DNA of 48,245 nucleotides from Micromonospora sp. KC723 (GTDB lineage: Bacteria; Actinomycetota; Actinomycetes; Mycobacteriales; Micromonosporaceae): assembly GCF_004348595.1 (NCBI RefSeq), contig NZ_SMKD01000031.1, forward strand, positions 1-48,245. Direction: 5' to 3'. Position 1 is the first letter of the stretch; each line of letters starts with the position of its first letter. Positions 26,192 through 39,280 of this stretch are shown here, in pieces. The translations under genes were made by a program, and so were the position numbers. The notes under the pieces were generated by a model, which saw nothing but the letters and a program-made list of their open reading frames with translations, was not told the DNA's origin and ran no database searches.

Positions 26192-26827
26192 ATGGAGATC
26201 GAGATCTACGCCGACGTGGTCTGCCCCTGGTGCTGGATCGGCAAGCGCCGTTGGGAGCGGGCCCTCGAGTCGTACGACGGTGAGGTGACCGTCACGTACC
26301 GGCCGTTCCAGCTCGATCCGGCACCGGTCACCGAGCCCCGCCCGCTGCTCGACGCGCTGGCCGACAAGTTCGGCGGGCCGCAGCGAGCCGAGGCGCTGGC
26401 CGCACAGGTGACGCAGGTCGCGGCCGGGGTGGGCCTCACGATGCGCTTCGACCGCGCGGTACAGGCCAACACCTTCGACGCGCACCGGCTGGTCCGGTTC
26501 GCCGCCACGCGGGGGCGGTCGGAGCCGATCGTCGAGGCGCTCTACCGGGCACACTTCACCGACGGGGTGGATGTCGGTTCACGGGACGCGCTGGGCGCAC
26601 TCGCCGCCACCGCCGGCCTCGGCGAGGCGGAGGTCCGGGAGTACCTGGAGTCGAACCTGGGCCGGCGGGAGGTCGCCGCCGACCTGTCCGCCGCCCACCG
26701 GCTCGGCGTGAGCAGCGTGCCGACCTTCGTGCTGTCCGGGAAGTACGCGGTCACCGGCGCGCAGGAGCCGGAGACGCTGCTCGCCGCGCTCCGCGAGGTC
26801 GCACAGCGCGAGGCGGCTGCCGAGTGA
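26192..26827 (+). CDS. DsbA/FrnE family oxidoreductase
   Basis: This 211-residue thioredoxin-fold protein begins 'MEIEIYADVVCPWCWIGK' with a CPWC redox pair at residues 11-14. It has the helical insertion of FrnE/2-hydroxychromene isomerase-like members and the cis-Pro region 'GVSSVPTFVLSGKYAVTGAQ' near residues 170-190. It has no signal peptide, so it acts in the cytoplasm. The start is not certain: ATG 26192 lacks a clear ribosome-binding site, while an in-frame TTG at 26168 overlaps the SufE stop as TTGA and would couple the two genes. Confidence 0.9.
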   Translation: MEIEIYADVVCPWCWIGKRRWERALESYDGEVTVTYRPFQLDPAPVTEPRPLLDALADKFGGPQRAEALAAQVTQVAAGVGLTMRFDRAVQANTFDAHRLVRFAATRGRSEPIVEALYRAHFTDGVDVGSRDALGALAATAGLGEAEVREYLESNLGRREVAADLSAAHRLGVSSVPTFVLSGKYAVTGAQEPETLLAALREVAQREAAAE

Positions 26828-26907
26828 CCGGTGTGGCGTGACGGCCCGCGGTTCGACCCGATGACCGAGGGCGGCGAGGCACACGGCGTAAGGACCGGCA
26901 CCGGTCT

Positions 26908-26923
26908 TGTTTCACGTGCAACA
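26908..26923. promoter_or_regulatory. parS site (ParB-binding centromere)
   Basis: TGTTTCACGTGCAACA matches the bacterial parS consensus TGTTTCACGTGAAACA at 15 of 16 positions. It lies between two converging genes, which is a typical harmless location. Its presence about 18-20 kb from gyrAB agrees with an origin-proximal position. Confidence 0.85.
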
Positions 26924-26940
26924 ACATCGATAGAACTGGA

Positions 26941-27492
26941 TCAGAGGACCGGCTTGGCCAGCCCTTCCAGCACCGTCGCCCCGGGCAGGGCGCCGAGCGC
27001 CGGCCCGGGGATCACGACCTTGCTGTGCCGGACGCCGGATCCGACGATCACGTGCGGGGCGGCGATCACCCGCGCGTCGACCAGGATCGGCCAGGATTCC
27101 GGCAACCCGATCGGGGTGATTCCGCCGTACTCCATGCCGGTCAGGTCCACCGCGTCGGCCATCGGCGCGAAGCTGGCCTTGCGCACGTCGAGCGTCTGCC
27201 GGACCATGCCGTTGACGTCGGCGCGGGTGGTGGCCAGCACGACGCAGGCGGCGTAGCGGATCCCACCCCCACGCCGGCCCGCGACCACCACGCAGTTGGC
27301 CGACACGTCCAGCCCCACCTCGTACGCCGCGCAGAACGCCGCCGTGTCGGCGAGGTCGGCGTCGATCGGGGCGACCAGCACGTCGTCCACGTCGATCGGC
27401 GCGTGCGCCGGCCACTGTCGCAACGCGGCGGCGACCGGCGGTGCCAGCAGGTCGAGGCGACTCCGGGCGGGTTCGGTCTTCAACGTCCCCAT
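26941..27492 (-). CDS. YbaK/EbsC-type aminoacyl-tRNA deacylase domain protein
   Basis: This 183-residue protein has the YbaK/ProX editing fold: 'NCVVVAGRRGGGIRYAACVVLATTRADVNGMVRQTL' in the middle, 'KASFAPMADAVDLTGMEYGGITPIGLP' with the family's GGITP motif, and 'VGSGVRHSKVVIPG' near the end. Family members hydrolyse mischarged tRNAs in trans. The start at 27492 fits the fold; an in-frame ATG at 27519 adds nine residues. A perfect 8-bp inverted repeat (27495-27502 and 27508-27515) lies between those two starts and could hide or mark the start site. Confidence 0.85.
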   Translation of the reverse strand: MGTLKTEPARSRLDLLAPPVAAALRQWPAHAPIDVDDVLVAPIDADLADTAAFCAAYEVGLDVSANCVVVAGRRGGGIRYAACVVLATTRADVNGMVRQTLDVRKASFAPMADAVDLTGMEYGGITPIGLPESWPILVDARVIAAPHVIVGSGVRHSKVVIPGPALGALPGATVLEGLAKPVL

Positions 27493-27573
27493 CACGGATG
27501 CGATCCTCGCATCCGCCATACCGATCCGCCCGCCGAGCACCTCACGTCCGGCGCCGCCCACCCCTGACCAACT

Positions 27574-27629
27574 CCGTATGCCGGGTGGCGGTGTCCAACA
27601 GGGCTGGTACCGCCACCCGGCGCATACGG
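27574..27629 (-). terminator. Large hairpin after the small membrane protein gene
   Basis: A 19-nt left arm (27574-27592) pairs with a right arm at 27609-27629, in two perfect blocks of 8 and 11 bp with a 2-nt bulge. The loop is 16 nt. It lies 62 nt past the stop of the 64-residue membrane protein on the minus strand. Confidence 0.75.
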
Positions 27630-27691
27630 CGACGGCCCACTACGGCGATGCCCACACCGGCGATGGCCCACGCGGGGTCGGAAACGGAGAC

Positions 27692-27886
27692 TCAACTGCC
27701 GCCGAGGAAAGCGTTCTCCCGCAGGAACGCGCGGTCGTCGGCGGCGGCGTTCTGTGCCGCGCGCAACACCTGCGGACGCCCTGCCTCCAGGTCCTCCATG
27801 CCGTGCCGGACAGCGAGCCGGATCACGCCGTAGAGGAAGACGAAGCCGAAGACGTAGAGGATGAGGGTGGCGATGAACATGAGCAT
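27692..27886 (-). CDS. Small single-helix membrane protein
   Basis: This 64-residue protein has one clear transmembrane helix at residues 2-24 ('LMFIATLILYVFGFVFLYGVI') followed by a charged, Ala-rich cytoplasmic tail ('HGMEDLEAGRPQVLRAAQNAAADDRAFLREN'). TACCGT exactly 6 nt before the ATG gives a leaderless start, which together with the dedicated terminator makes it a convincing gene. Its function is unknown. Confidence 0.75.
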   Translation of the reverse strand: MLMFIATLILYVFGFVFLYGVIRLAVRHGMEDLEAGRPQVLRAAQNAAADDRAFLRENAFLGGS

Positions 27887-27923
27887 GCCGTCACGGTAGG
27901 GCGAACCTGAACGAGGAAAAGCT

Positions 27924-28706
27924 TCAACTAGCGCCGGTTCGCCCGTACGTGTCGGCGAGATAGTCGGCCCAGGTTCGACTACCGGCCGGAGTGGCGGTGG
28001 TGGTCAGACCGCCCTCACGCAGCGCCCGACCCAGCCGGCCGGGAAACCGCACCGGCAGCAGCGGACGGCGCGATCCCCGTGCCGCCTGCCAGGCGCGTAC
28101 CGCCTCGTCGAAGCGGAGCACCTGCGACCCGCCGTACTCCTCGACCCCACGCAGCGGGCCGGCGGTGAGCCGTTCGGCGAGCCGGCCGGCGACCTCGTGC
28201 TGGTCGACGGGTTGGGCGAGCACCGCCGGGTCGCCGACCACCGGGCCGAACCGGCTCGCCGTACGCAGCAGCACGTCCAGGAACGGCGGAAACTGGGTGG
28301 CGCGCAGCACCGTCCAGGGCACCGGGCCGGCGGCGACCACCTGCTCGGCAGCCAGCTTGTGCCGGTAGTAGCGGTACGGCACCCGGTCGACACCGACGAT
28401 CGAGACGTACACGAGGTGATTGACCCCGGCCCGCCCGGCGGCGAGCACCAGGCGGCGGGTGCCGAGCACGTCCACCCGGTGGGTGTGCCGGCTGTTCGGC
28501 AGCGACGCCAGGTGAAGCACGGCGTCCACGCCGGCCACCGCCTCGGTCAGCCCCGCCCCGGTGGCCAGGTCCACCACCGCCCAGTCCGCCCCCGGGTCGT
28601 GCCGTGGACGCCGACTCGTCGCCCGTACGTCGAATCCGTCGGCACGCAGCCTCGGCAGCACCGCCCGCCCGAGCAGGCCGCCCGCACCAGTGACCAGAAC
28701 CCTCAT
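27924..28706 (-). CDS. NAD(P)-binding atypical SDR / NmrA-like oxidoreductase
   Basis: This 260-residue Rossmann protein begins 'MRVLVTGAGGLLGRAVLPRL', the GxGGxxG dinucleotide-binding loop. It continues with 'HLASLPNSRHTHRVDVLGTRRLVLAAGRAGVNHLVYVSIVG' and the 'YYRHKLAAEQVV' active-site-like YxxxK. It belongs to the NmrA/UDP-sugar-epimerase-like atypical SDRs, which may be reductases or regulatory redox sensors. The start is ATG 28706; a GTG 9 nt upstream is possible, and neither has a good ribosome-binding site. The substrate is unknown. Confidence 0.85.
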   Translation of the reverse strand: MRVLVTGAGGLLGRAVLPRLRADGFDVRATSRRPRHDPGADWAVVDLATGAGLTEAVAGVDAVLHLASLPNSRHTHRVDVLGTRRLVLAAGRAGVNHLVYVSIVGVDRVPYRYYRHKLAAEQVVAAGPVPWTVLRATQFPPFLDVLLRTASRFGPVVGDPAVLAQPVDQHEVAGRLAERLTAGPLRGVEEYGGSQVLRFDEAVRAWQAARGSRRPLLPVRFPGRLGRALREGGLTTTATPAGSRTWADYLADTYGRTGAS

Positions 28707-28809
28707 GGATCGCACCCTTCCGATGTCGACGGATCGGCGATCCGATCATGGCACCGTCGGGCGCGCGACGAGCGCCACCCTCCCGGGGCAGCCTGCCCGG
28801 CTTCACCGT

Positions 28810-29463
28810 TCACCTCAGCAGGTCGGCCCCGGTGATCAGGATGAAGAACACGATCACGATCTCGCTGACGATCCACGAGTGGTGGTCGGCCCAGTCACGG
28901 ATCCCGGGCAGCACCCGCGCCGCCCGGCGACGCAGCAGCAGCAGCGCGAGCAGGGGCAACGCGAGCAGCAGCAGGGTCAGCAGCATGAACGGCAGCAGAT
29001 GCCACCACGGCTGGTCGTGCCGGGCGGCACTGGCCCCGACGGTCAGCATGGTGAGGTCGTCGGAGGGCATCGCCAGGAACAGGGTCAGCCCGAGCCGGAA
29101 GGCGTACCCGGGGTCGGCGTGCTGGAGCCTGCCCATCCACCCGGGTCTGCCGGCCCGGTGACGGCGGAGGAAAACCACCACCGCCAGCACCAGCAGCAGC
29201 GCCAGCACCACCCCGTCGATCGCGGTCTCGGCCGGCCTCCGACCGGCACCTCCGTGGCCGGCTCCGCCGGCCACGCCCTTGATTGTCCTCGTGACCAGCC
29301 AGGCAAGCGTCGTGACGGGCACGACCACCGCGGCGGCGCCCGCCAGGAAGCCGACCGAGGCGCGGCGCGGCCGGTCGGCGGAGGCCAGGAAGACCGCCGC
29401 CACCAACTGGGTGCCCGCCACCATGACCACGGCCATCGGCAGGATGGTCAGGAAGTTCACCAC
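28810..29463 (-). CDS. GAP-family (Sap-like) membrane protein
   Basis: This 217-residue protein has about six transmembrane helices, with a basic loop 'RRHRAGRPGWMGRLQHADPGYAFRLGLTLFLAMPSDDL' in the middle. The pattern matches the GAP/Sap family (sulfolipid-addressing protein), relatives of which help export lipids in mycobacteria. The start is GTG at 29463, with AGGA about 10 nt before it. The neighbours on the same strand are an SDR downstream and an MFS upstream, without evident functional link. Confidence 0.75.
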   Translation of the reverse strand: MVNFLTILPMAVVMVAGTQLVAAVFLASADRPRRASVGFLAGAAAVVVPVTTLAWLVTRTIKGVAGGAGHGGAGRRPAETAIDGVVLALLLVLAVVVFLRRHRAGRPGWMGRLQHADPGYAFRLGLTLFLAMPSDDLTMLTVGASAARHDQPWWHLLPFMLLTLLLLALPLLALLLLRRRAARVLPGIRDWADHHSWIVSEIVIVFFILITGADLLR

Positions 29464-29564
29464 CCAATCCTGGCCGCCCGCCCGGTTCCGCCACGCCCGA
29501 TCAGGCCGTCGATCATGAAGTTGCGGCGAGACGGCCGGACGACAACCTCAGGATCGACGGAGGG

Positions 29565-30932
29565 TCAGCGGGACGGGGCGACCCGGTACGCGACGAGGAG
29601 GCCGACGAGGGCGCAGGACGCGGCGACAGCGAGCATGGCGGCGTACTCACCCGGGCCGGGCACGGCTCCGGCGGCGAGCACGGCGCCGGTGAGGGCCAGC
29701 ACGGTGGCGGCGAAGAGCGAGTCGCCCAGTTGCAGCGACGAACTGTTGCGCCCCTGCTCGTCGGGGGCGGACAGCTCCAGGGTGAGCACCGACAACGACG
29801 GGTAGAGCAGACCCATCCCGGCCCCGGCGACCGCCCAGCCGCACACCCCGACCACCACCGGCACCGCCGGCCACACCGACAGGGTCACCGTGGCCGTGCC
29901 GACGGTGACACAAGCCAGGCCGGCCCTGGGAAACGTCGCCGACGAGCGGGGCGCGGGCAGCCGCCCCTGCAACCAGGAGCCCACCGACCAGGCCAGCGCG
30001 GCGACGGTGAGCACCAGGCCGGCGGCGGTCGGCGAGAAACCCCGCTGCCGGGAGAGCATCAACGGGATCACCACCTCGGCCCCGGCGAACGCCGCCGAGG
30101 CCAGCCCGCGCAACCAGATCACCGTGGGCAGGCCACGCGCCACGCGCAGGAAACCGGCCGGCAGCAGCCGGGGCGCGCAGCAGGCCAGGCCCACCAGCGC
30201 GGCCACCACCAACGGCACGGCGGACGCGCCGCGCTGCTGCCCCCCGTGGTGCAGCAGTGCGGCGCTCACCCCCGCCCCGGCCGCCCAGCCGGCCCGCGCC
30301 AGCGCCCCGGCGGGCAACCCCGCGGCGGCCGGCGGACGCAGTGACCGCAGACCGGGCTGGACCAGCAGCGCCGCCGGCACCGCCACCGCCGGTACGGCGA
30401 GGAAGACCCACCGCCAGCCCAGGTGCTCGACGATCAGACCGGCCACCGCCGGTCCGACCAGCGACGGAACGACCCACGCGGCGGCGAACGCGGCGAACAC
30501 CTTCCGCCGCAACCGCTCCGGGTACGCCTGCCCGACGACGACGTACAACGCGACCGAGAGCAGCCCCGAACCGAAACCCTGCACCGCCCGGCCGACGACG
30601 AGCTGCCCCATCCCACCGGCGCTGCCGGCCAGCAGCAACCCGGCCACGAACAGCCCGACGCCGCTCCACATCGGCACCCGTGGCCCCCGGACGTCGCACC
30701 AGATGCCGGAGAGCACCATGGCGAACACGCCGGCGGCGAAGGTGCCGCCGAAGGCGAGCGCGTAGAGGGTGAGCCCGTCCAGCGCCCGGGCGACCGTGGG
30801 CATCGCGGTGCCCACCGCCAGCGCCTCGAAGGCCAGCAGGGACACCAGGGCGACAATGCCCACGGTCATCGCGCGCAGGCCCGGGTCGTACAGGCGGGCG
30901 GCCGGAGTGTGCACCTGGGCCGTGGCCGTCAT
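29565..30932 (-). CDS. MFS transporter (DHA2-like)
   Basis: This 455-residue protein has about 12-14 hydrophobic helices. The N-terminal half contains 'AMPTVARALDG', the first-helix motif of DHA drug:H+ antiporters, the motif-A-like 'GIWCDVRGPRVPM' and motif C-like 'WVVPSLVGPAVAGLIVEHLGWRWVF'. The C-terminal half includes 'GMGLLYPSLSVLTLELS'. It is probably an efflux pump. The start at 30932 begins just before the first helix; upstream frame extension is Pro/Arg-rich noise. No regulator is adjacent. Confidence 0.85.
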   Translation of the reverse strand: MTATAQVHTPAARLYDPGLRAMTVGIVALVSLLAFEALAVGTAMPTVARALDGLTLYALAFGGTFAAGVFAMVLSGIWCDVRGPRVPMWSGVGLFVAGLLLAGSAGGMGQLVVGRAVQGFGSGLLSVALYVVVGQAYPERLRRKVFAAFAAAWVVPSLVGPAVAGLIVEHLGWRWVFLAVPAVAVPAALLVQPGLRSLRPPAAAGLPAGALARAGWAAGAGVSAALLHHGGQQRGASAVPLVVAALVGLACCAPRLLPAGFLRVARGLPTVIWLRGLASAAFAGAEVVIPLMLSRQRGFSPTAAGLVLTVAALAWSVGSWLQGRLPAPRSSATFPRAGLACVTVGTATVTLSVWPAVPVVVGVCGWAVAGAGMGLLYPSLSVLTLELSAPDEQGRNSSSLQLGDSLFAATVLALTGAVLAAGAVPGPGEYAAMLAVAASCALVGLLVAYRVAPSR

Positions 30933-31109
30933 CGACCGGCCGCCGTACCGGGCATCCGGCGCGGGACCGACGGTGCTTGTCCAGGCCGGTACGGGTGCCG
31001 CGGCCGGGTGCCACGGTCCCGGCCCGCCTCGGGCCCGAGCAGTTCGATCGCCATGGGGTTCAGCCTGCGACCTCAACCCGACGTGAGGTCAACCGTGAGC
31101 CAGATCTCG

Positions 31110-31370
31110 TCAGGCCGCTTCCAACGCCTCGCCGATCCCCCGGGCCAGACCGGAGAGGTGCTGGTCGGCGAGGAGATGCCCGGCGGTGATCACCAAGGCC
31201 AGCGGCCACTCGATGACCTGGAGCGCGGCCAGTACCCCCAGGCCGGCGTAGTAGGCGACCTTGTCGGGCGGCGGCACCGCCACCTCGCCCAGCATCGGGA
31301 CCTCGACCCGCCGGTTGTAGGCGCGCACCGTCTCGTGACCGCCGCTGAGGTGTCGCGTGATCGTGCTCAT
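31110..31370 (-). CDS. Conserved small protein divergent from the P-type ATPase
   Basis: This 86-residue protein has a polar N-terminus ('MSTITRHLSGGHETVRAYNRRVEVPMLGEVAVPPPDKVAYYAGL') and one hydrophobic helix at about 41-65 ('YAGLGVLAALQVIEWPLALVITAGHLL'). GGGAGG lies 6 nt before the ATG. It is divergent from the large ATPase gene, and small proteins of this kind may act as partners or regulators of the pump. I do not recognise a family with certainty. Confidence 0.75.
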   Translation of the reverse strand: MSTITRHLSGGHETVRAYNRRVEVPMLGEVAVPPPDKVAYYAGLGVLAALQVIEWPLALVITAGHLLADQHLSGLARGIGEALEAA

Positions 31371-31519
31371 CCCGGCCTCCCCTGGGTTTGTCGGTTGCCT
31401 CCGGATTCCACGACCACCGGCGTCCATGCCCCGCCAACGGCGCGAACTTCCCCCACACCGGCGGCATAAGGACCGTGACGGCGGGAAGGCAGGCCGCCGG
31501 ACGAACGCGGGAGGCGGAG

Positions 31520-31578
31520 ATGGCGTACGGCAGCAGCGGCGGCGAGGAGCGGGGCCGACGGCTCGGCCGTACCGCTCG

Positions 31579-31582
<4 letters not shown>
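31520..31582 (+). CDS. Possible 20-residue leader peptide upstream of the ATPase
   Basis: ATG 31520 has a strong GGAGG 5 nt upstream and opens a 20-codon frame (MAYGSSGG..., Arg-rich end). Its TGA overlaps the ATPase start codon as ATGA. The ATPase start itself has no good ribosome-binding site, so this short frame could deliver ribosomes to it by coupling. It may also be chance. Confidence 0.4.
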
Positions 31583-36034
<4,452 letters not shown>

Positions 36035-36054
<20 letters not shown>

Positions 36055-36370
36055 GGTGACGTTCGTCGGCACCGCGACGTCCGGCGTTGACCATCGCGCA
36101 GCTACCCGCCCTGGACGCGGTGGTCCTCGCGGTGGTCCTCTCCCACCTGCACGGCGACCACTTCGACCGGGTGGCCCGCCGGGAACTCGACCGGGAACTG
36201 CCGATCGTCACCACCCCGGCGGCCGGGCGTACGCTGCGCCGCTGGGGGTTCGGGGCCGCCGAGGGCCTGCCCACCTGGCAGTCGCGCGAGCTGCGCCGGG
36301 GTGACGGCACGCTGCGCCTGACCGCGCTGCCCGGTCGGCACGGGCCGGGGGCGCACCCCCGGATGGTCGA
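36035..36370 (+). pseudogene. Wrecked metallo-beta-lactamase-fold hydrolase
   Basis: The first 15 codons (MTMDTAEVTFVGTAT) are the normal start of an MBL-fold hydrolase. The frame then jumps by one base near 36083 to 'LTIAQLPALDAVV', so a segment of about 40 codons is missing. The metal motif HLHGDHFD survives, but just before it a 12-bp tandem duplication (36117-36128 repeated at 36129-36140) adds four residues. After 'LPGRHGPGA' the remaining family C-terminus (some 100 residues) is gone, and the next gene begins. This is a decayed gene with an internal deletion, a duplication and a missing end. Confidence 0.75.
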
Positions 36371-36387
36371 CCCATGCACCCGACCGG

Positions 36388-37374
36388 TCAGTCGGGAGCG
36401 GACCAGGTGGCGGCGGCGCGGCGCAGCCGGTCGTTGATCGCCCGGCCGACCCCCTGCTCCGGTGCCGGCTCGGCGTGGATCTCGGTCACCCCGGCGGCGT
36501 CGAGCCGGTGCAGCGCGTCGAAGAGCCGGGCGGCGGCCTCCGTCACGTCCCCGCCGGGGGAGAGCACCTCGACCGCCGCGTACCCGCCAGCCGGGGCCTC
36601 CCGGAAGGCCAGGAACCCCCGCCGGCGGCCGTCGCCGGGCGGCGGCTCCACGCCGGACACCACCCGCAACGGGGTACGCGGCGCGTAGTGCGCGGCCAGC
36701 GTCCCCGGTGCCACCGGCTGCCCGGAGCTGCCCGGGCGTACGCTCACCGGCCCGACCGCCGCGACCAGGTCCTCCAGGGCGAGTGCGCCGAGACGCAACA
36801 CCACCGGCTGCGGGCCGCGCGCGTCCACGATGGTCGACTCGATGCCGCACCGGGTGGCGCCGCCGTCGAGCACCACGTCGACCGCCGCACCGAGCCCCTG
36901 CACCACGTGTTCCGCCCGGGTCGGGCTGAGTTGCCCGAAACGGTTCGCGCTGGGCGCGGCCACCGGCACCCCGGCGGCCCGGATCAACGCCCGGGCGGAC
37001 GGCTCGTCCGGTACCCGGACCGCCATGGTGTCCAGCCCCGAGGTGACGATGGGCGGGATCTCCACCGGCCGGTCCACGATCAGGGTCAGCGGCCCTGGCC
37101 AGAATCGCCCGGCCAGCGCGGCGACCGCCGCCGGCACCGGACCGACCAACCTCTCCAGGTCGGCGGTGTCGGCCAGGTGGGTGATCAGCGGGTCGAAGCT
37201 GGGCCGTGCCTTCGCCTCGAAGATCCGCGCGGCGGCCCGGGCGTCGAGAGCGTTCGCTCCCAACCCGTAGACGGTCTCGGTGGGGAACGCCACCAGGCCG
37301 CCGTCGCGTAGCACGACGGCGGCCTGGGCGATGCCGGACTCGGCGGGCAGGAGACGAGGAGATCGGGAGGTCAC
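36388..37374 (-). CDS. L-threonylcarbamoyladenylate synthase (Sua5/TsaC)
   Basis: This 328-residue protein has an N-terminal YrdC domain ('VAFPTETVYGLGANALD', 'AKARPSFDPLITHLAD', 'MAVRVPDEPSARALIR', 'VAAPSANRFGQLSPT') and a C-terminal Sua5 domain starting near residue 210. It makes threonylcarbamoyl-AMP for the t6A modification of tRNAs that read ANN codons. The GTG start at 37374 is chosen because TAGCGT lies 7 nt upstream, a leaderless layout. It is well conserved and of full Sua5 length. Confidence 0.93.
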   Translation of the reverse strand: MTSRSPRLLPAESGIAQAAVVLRDGGLVAFPTETVYGLGANALDARAAARIFEAKARPSFDPLITHLADTADLERLVGPVPAAVAALAGRFWPGPLTLIVDRPVEIPPIVTSGLDTMAVRVPDEPSARALIRAAGVPVAAPSANRFGQLSPTRAEHVVQGLGAAVDVVLDGGATRCGIESTIVDARGPQPVVLRLGALALEDLVAAVGPVSVRPGSSGQPVAPGTLAAHYAPRTPLRVVSGVEPPPGDGRRRGFLAFREAPAGGYAAVEVLSPGGDVTEAAARLFDALHRLDAAGVTEIHAEPAPEQGVGRAINDRLRRAAATWSAPD

Positions 37375-37427
37375 GCCCCCGACGCTAACCTGTCCGCGGT
37401 CGACTCGGCAGCGCGGAGTCCCGACGG

Positions 37428-38330
37428 TCAGGAACCGGGAGCGGGCTCCTTGCCGTCCACGGAGACCCACAGCACCACGACGTTGTTTGCCAGGGGCGCG
37501 GTGTCGTAGACGTACCAGCTACCCGGCACCTGGTCGGCCGCGGTTTCGCGGGACTCGAAGCCCACCCGGTACGTGGCGGTCTGGCCGAGGGCGGTCAGTT
37601 CCTGGCGCACGTCGGACACCCGCTTGCCCTTCAGCGCCTTCAGCTTCGCCTCCTGTGCCTCGTCCAGGACCGGGGCGTCACCCTCGGCGGCCTCGCCAGG
37701 CTTGGGCGTACGGCCGAAGACGATCACCGCCTGGCCCTTGTAGTTCAGCGGCACCCGGATGCCGACGGAGCAGTTTCCGCCGGCGGCACAGTCGCCCGGT
37801 GCCTCGATGGTGGTGATGCCGGGGCTACTTTCCTCCATGAAGATGACCCGTCCGGTCCGATCCGCAGTGGCGGGTGCCAGCTTCAGGTCGATGTTGAGCC
37901 CGTGCCGGGCGAGTTCGGCCTTGTATCGCTGCGGGTCGGCAACGGAGTCCAGAATCCTGACGTCGAGGTGACCCCCGTCCTGGCTGATCTGGAGCGTGTT
38001 GGCCTGGGCCGGGGTGGGGCCGACCGGGCTGGACGCGGGCAGCACAGCGCTCACGACGAAGGCCAGCGCGCCCAGCCCCGCGAGGGCCGGCCCCGCGAAG
38101 GCGAGGCGCCGGCGCAGGCTCCAGGTCCTGCGACGGCCGTTCGTACCGTTGACGGGCTGCACGTCCTGCTTCGTGATGTCGGTTACCGGAGACACGGTGG
38201 GCACTCCCATGATGAGTCGGCGGAGTTCGTCGGCGGCGGGCCCGGTCGGCTCCGACGCGGAGGGGGGGATGGTGAACTGTGGAGACAGCAGCCGGATCAG
38301 CCGGTCGTGCTGCTCGTCGGTGTCGGTCAT
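37428..38330 (-). CDS. Sigma-linked membrane protein with PASTA-like domain
   Basis: This 300-residue protein has a cytoplasmic N-terminus of about 70 residues, a transmembrane helix at about 76-95 ('LAFAGPALAGLGALAFVVSAV') and an outer part. The outer part ends in a PASTA-like repeat ('ALKGKRVSDVRQELTALGQTATYRVGF', near 225-250). PASTA modules bind muropeptides or beta-lactams in other proteins. AAGGA lies 7 nt before the ATG. It follows a sigma factor by 33 nt and resembles, in architecture only, the other two sigma-linked membrane proteins of this window. Confidence 0.8.
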   Translation of the reverse strand: MTDTDEQHDRLIRLLSPQFTIPPSASEPTGPAADELRRLIMGVPTVSPVTDITKQDVQPVNGTNGRRRTWSLRRRLAFAGPALAGLGALAFVVSAVLPASSPVGPTPAQANTLQISQDGGHLDVRILDSVADPQRYKAELARHGLNIDLKLAPATADRTGRVIFMEESSPGITTIEAPGDCAAGGNCSVGIRVPLNYKGQAVIVFGRTPKPGEAAEGDAPVLDEAQEAKLKALKGKRVSDVRQELTALGQTATYRVGFESRETAADQVPGSWYVYDTAPLANNVVVLWVSVDGKEPAPGS

Positions 38331-38363
38331 GGTGATTCCTTCGTCATGTCGTGCGGTCGGTGG

Positions 38364-38885
38364 TCACGTTGTGAGGAAGGAGGCCCGCAGTGCCTCGGCG
38401 AACCGGCGGCGGGCGCGGTGCAGGCGGATGCGTACGGCGTTCGTGGAGCAGTCGAGGGCCAACGCCAGCTCGTCGGCCTTCAGCTCCTCCCAGGCCACGA
38501 GACGCAGGAGCTCCTGGTCGGCGTCCGGAAGTTCGCGGAAGGCGGCGGCGACGTCGGCGGGAACCTCCGGCTGGGTCACCGTGACGTGGGCGAGTTCGTC
38601 GCGGAGTCTGCTGGCGAGCCTGGTGGCGCGGCGGGCGGTCCGATGCTGGTTGGCGAGGACATTGCGGGCCACCCCGTAGAGCCACGCCCTCTCCTGGTTC
38701 GCCGGAATGTCGTCGATGCGTTGCCAGGCGACGACGAAGGTGTCCGCCACCACGTCGGCGGCCATCTCCGGGCGGTCCGAGCGGCGTAGGGCATACCGGA
38801 GCAGGTCTCCGTAACATGCCCGGTACAGGGCCTCGAACCGGGTGGCGGCATCGCCATCACGCGAGGGGGGTGCGGCGCGTGCCAA
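38364..38885 (-). CDS. Sigma-70 family RNA polymerase sigma factor
   Basis: This 173-residue ECF-type sigma factor has region 2 ('ATRFEALYRACYGDLLRYALRR', 'AADVVADTFVVAWQRIDDIP', 'AWLYGVARNVLANQ') and region 4 ('LPDADQELLRLVAWEELKADELALALDCSTNAVRIRLHRARRR'). TTG 38885 is chosen as the start because GGGAG lies 5 nt upstream and the region 2 spacing is then normal. ATGs at 38960 and 38978 would add a Cys/Pro/Arg-rich head that no family member needs. A perfect 11-bp hairpin lies just upstream of the chosen start. Confidence 0.85.
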   Translation of the reverse strand: MARAAPPSRDGDAATRFEALYRACYGDLLRYALRRSDRPEMAADVVADTFVVAWQRIDDIPANQERAWLYGVARNVLANQHRTARRATRLASRLRDELAHVTVTQPEVPADVAAAFRELPDADQELLRLVAWEELKADELALALDCSTNAVRIRLHRARRRFAEALRASFLTT

Positions 38886-39280
38886 CTGAGCTCCCTTCAC
38901 CTGGGCCAGTGCTGGGCGGGGCCGCCCAGCACATCTACATGTCCGGCAGGAGAGCGTCATTTCATCGAATGTCGCCAATCACCGTACGATCCAGAAAGCA
39001 CGGTGACCACGACCGCGGCGCAGGACCCGGGCGGTGCGGCGGCTCAGGGCTGAACCGGCACGGCCGGCGGGGCCCGCGAGGTGCCGGGTACCGCCGTCCA
39101 CAACCGGACCGACACGCTCCTGGCGGCCGTGCGGTGGGGCGGCGCGCACGACGGCCGAGCCGAGGTGACTCGATGACGGCATCCGCCGAACTGAACCCCT
39201 CGTCCGCCGACGAGCGGGAAGCTCGCCCCGCACTGTTAGCCCAACTGGACAATCGGCAACGGTCGGCCCGTCGAACTAGT
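38886..39280. other. Intergenic region between sigma factor and L11 paralogue
   Basis: It holds the 11-bp hairpin at 38909-38932 (2-nt centre) upstream of the sigma start, and then about 350 bases without a convincing gene. A frame ending at 39176 (...VHNRTDTLLAAVRWGG...) may be a gene scrap, but I do not recognise it. Around 39240 the base composition becomes visibly less GC-rich, which may mark the left edge of the imported segment. Confidence 0.4.
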
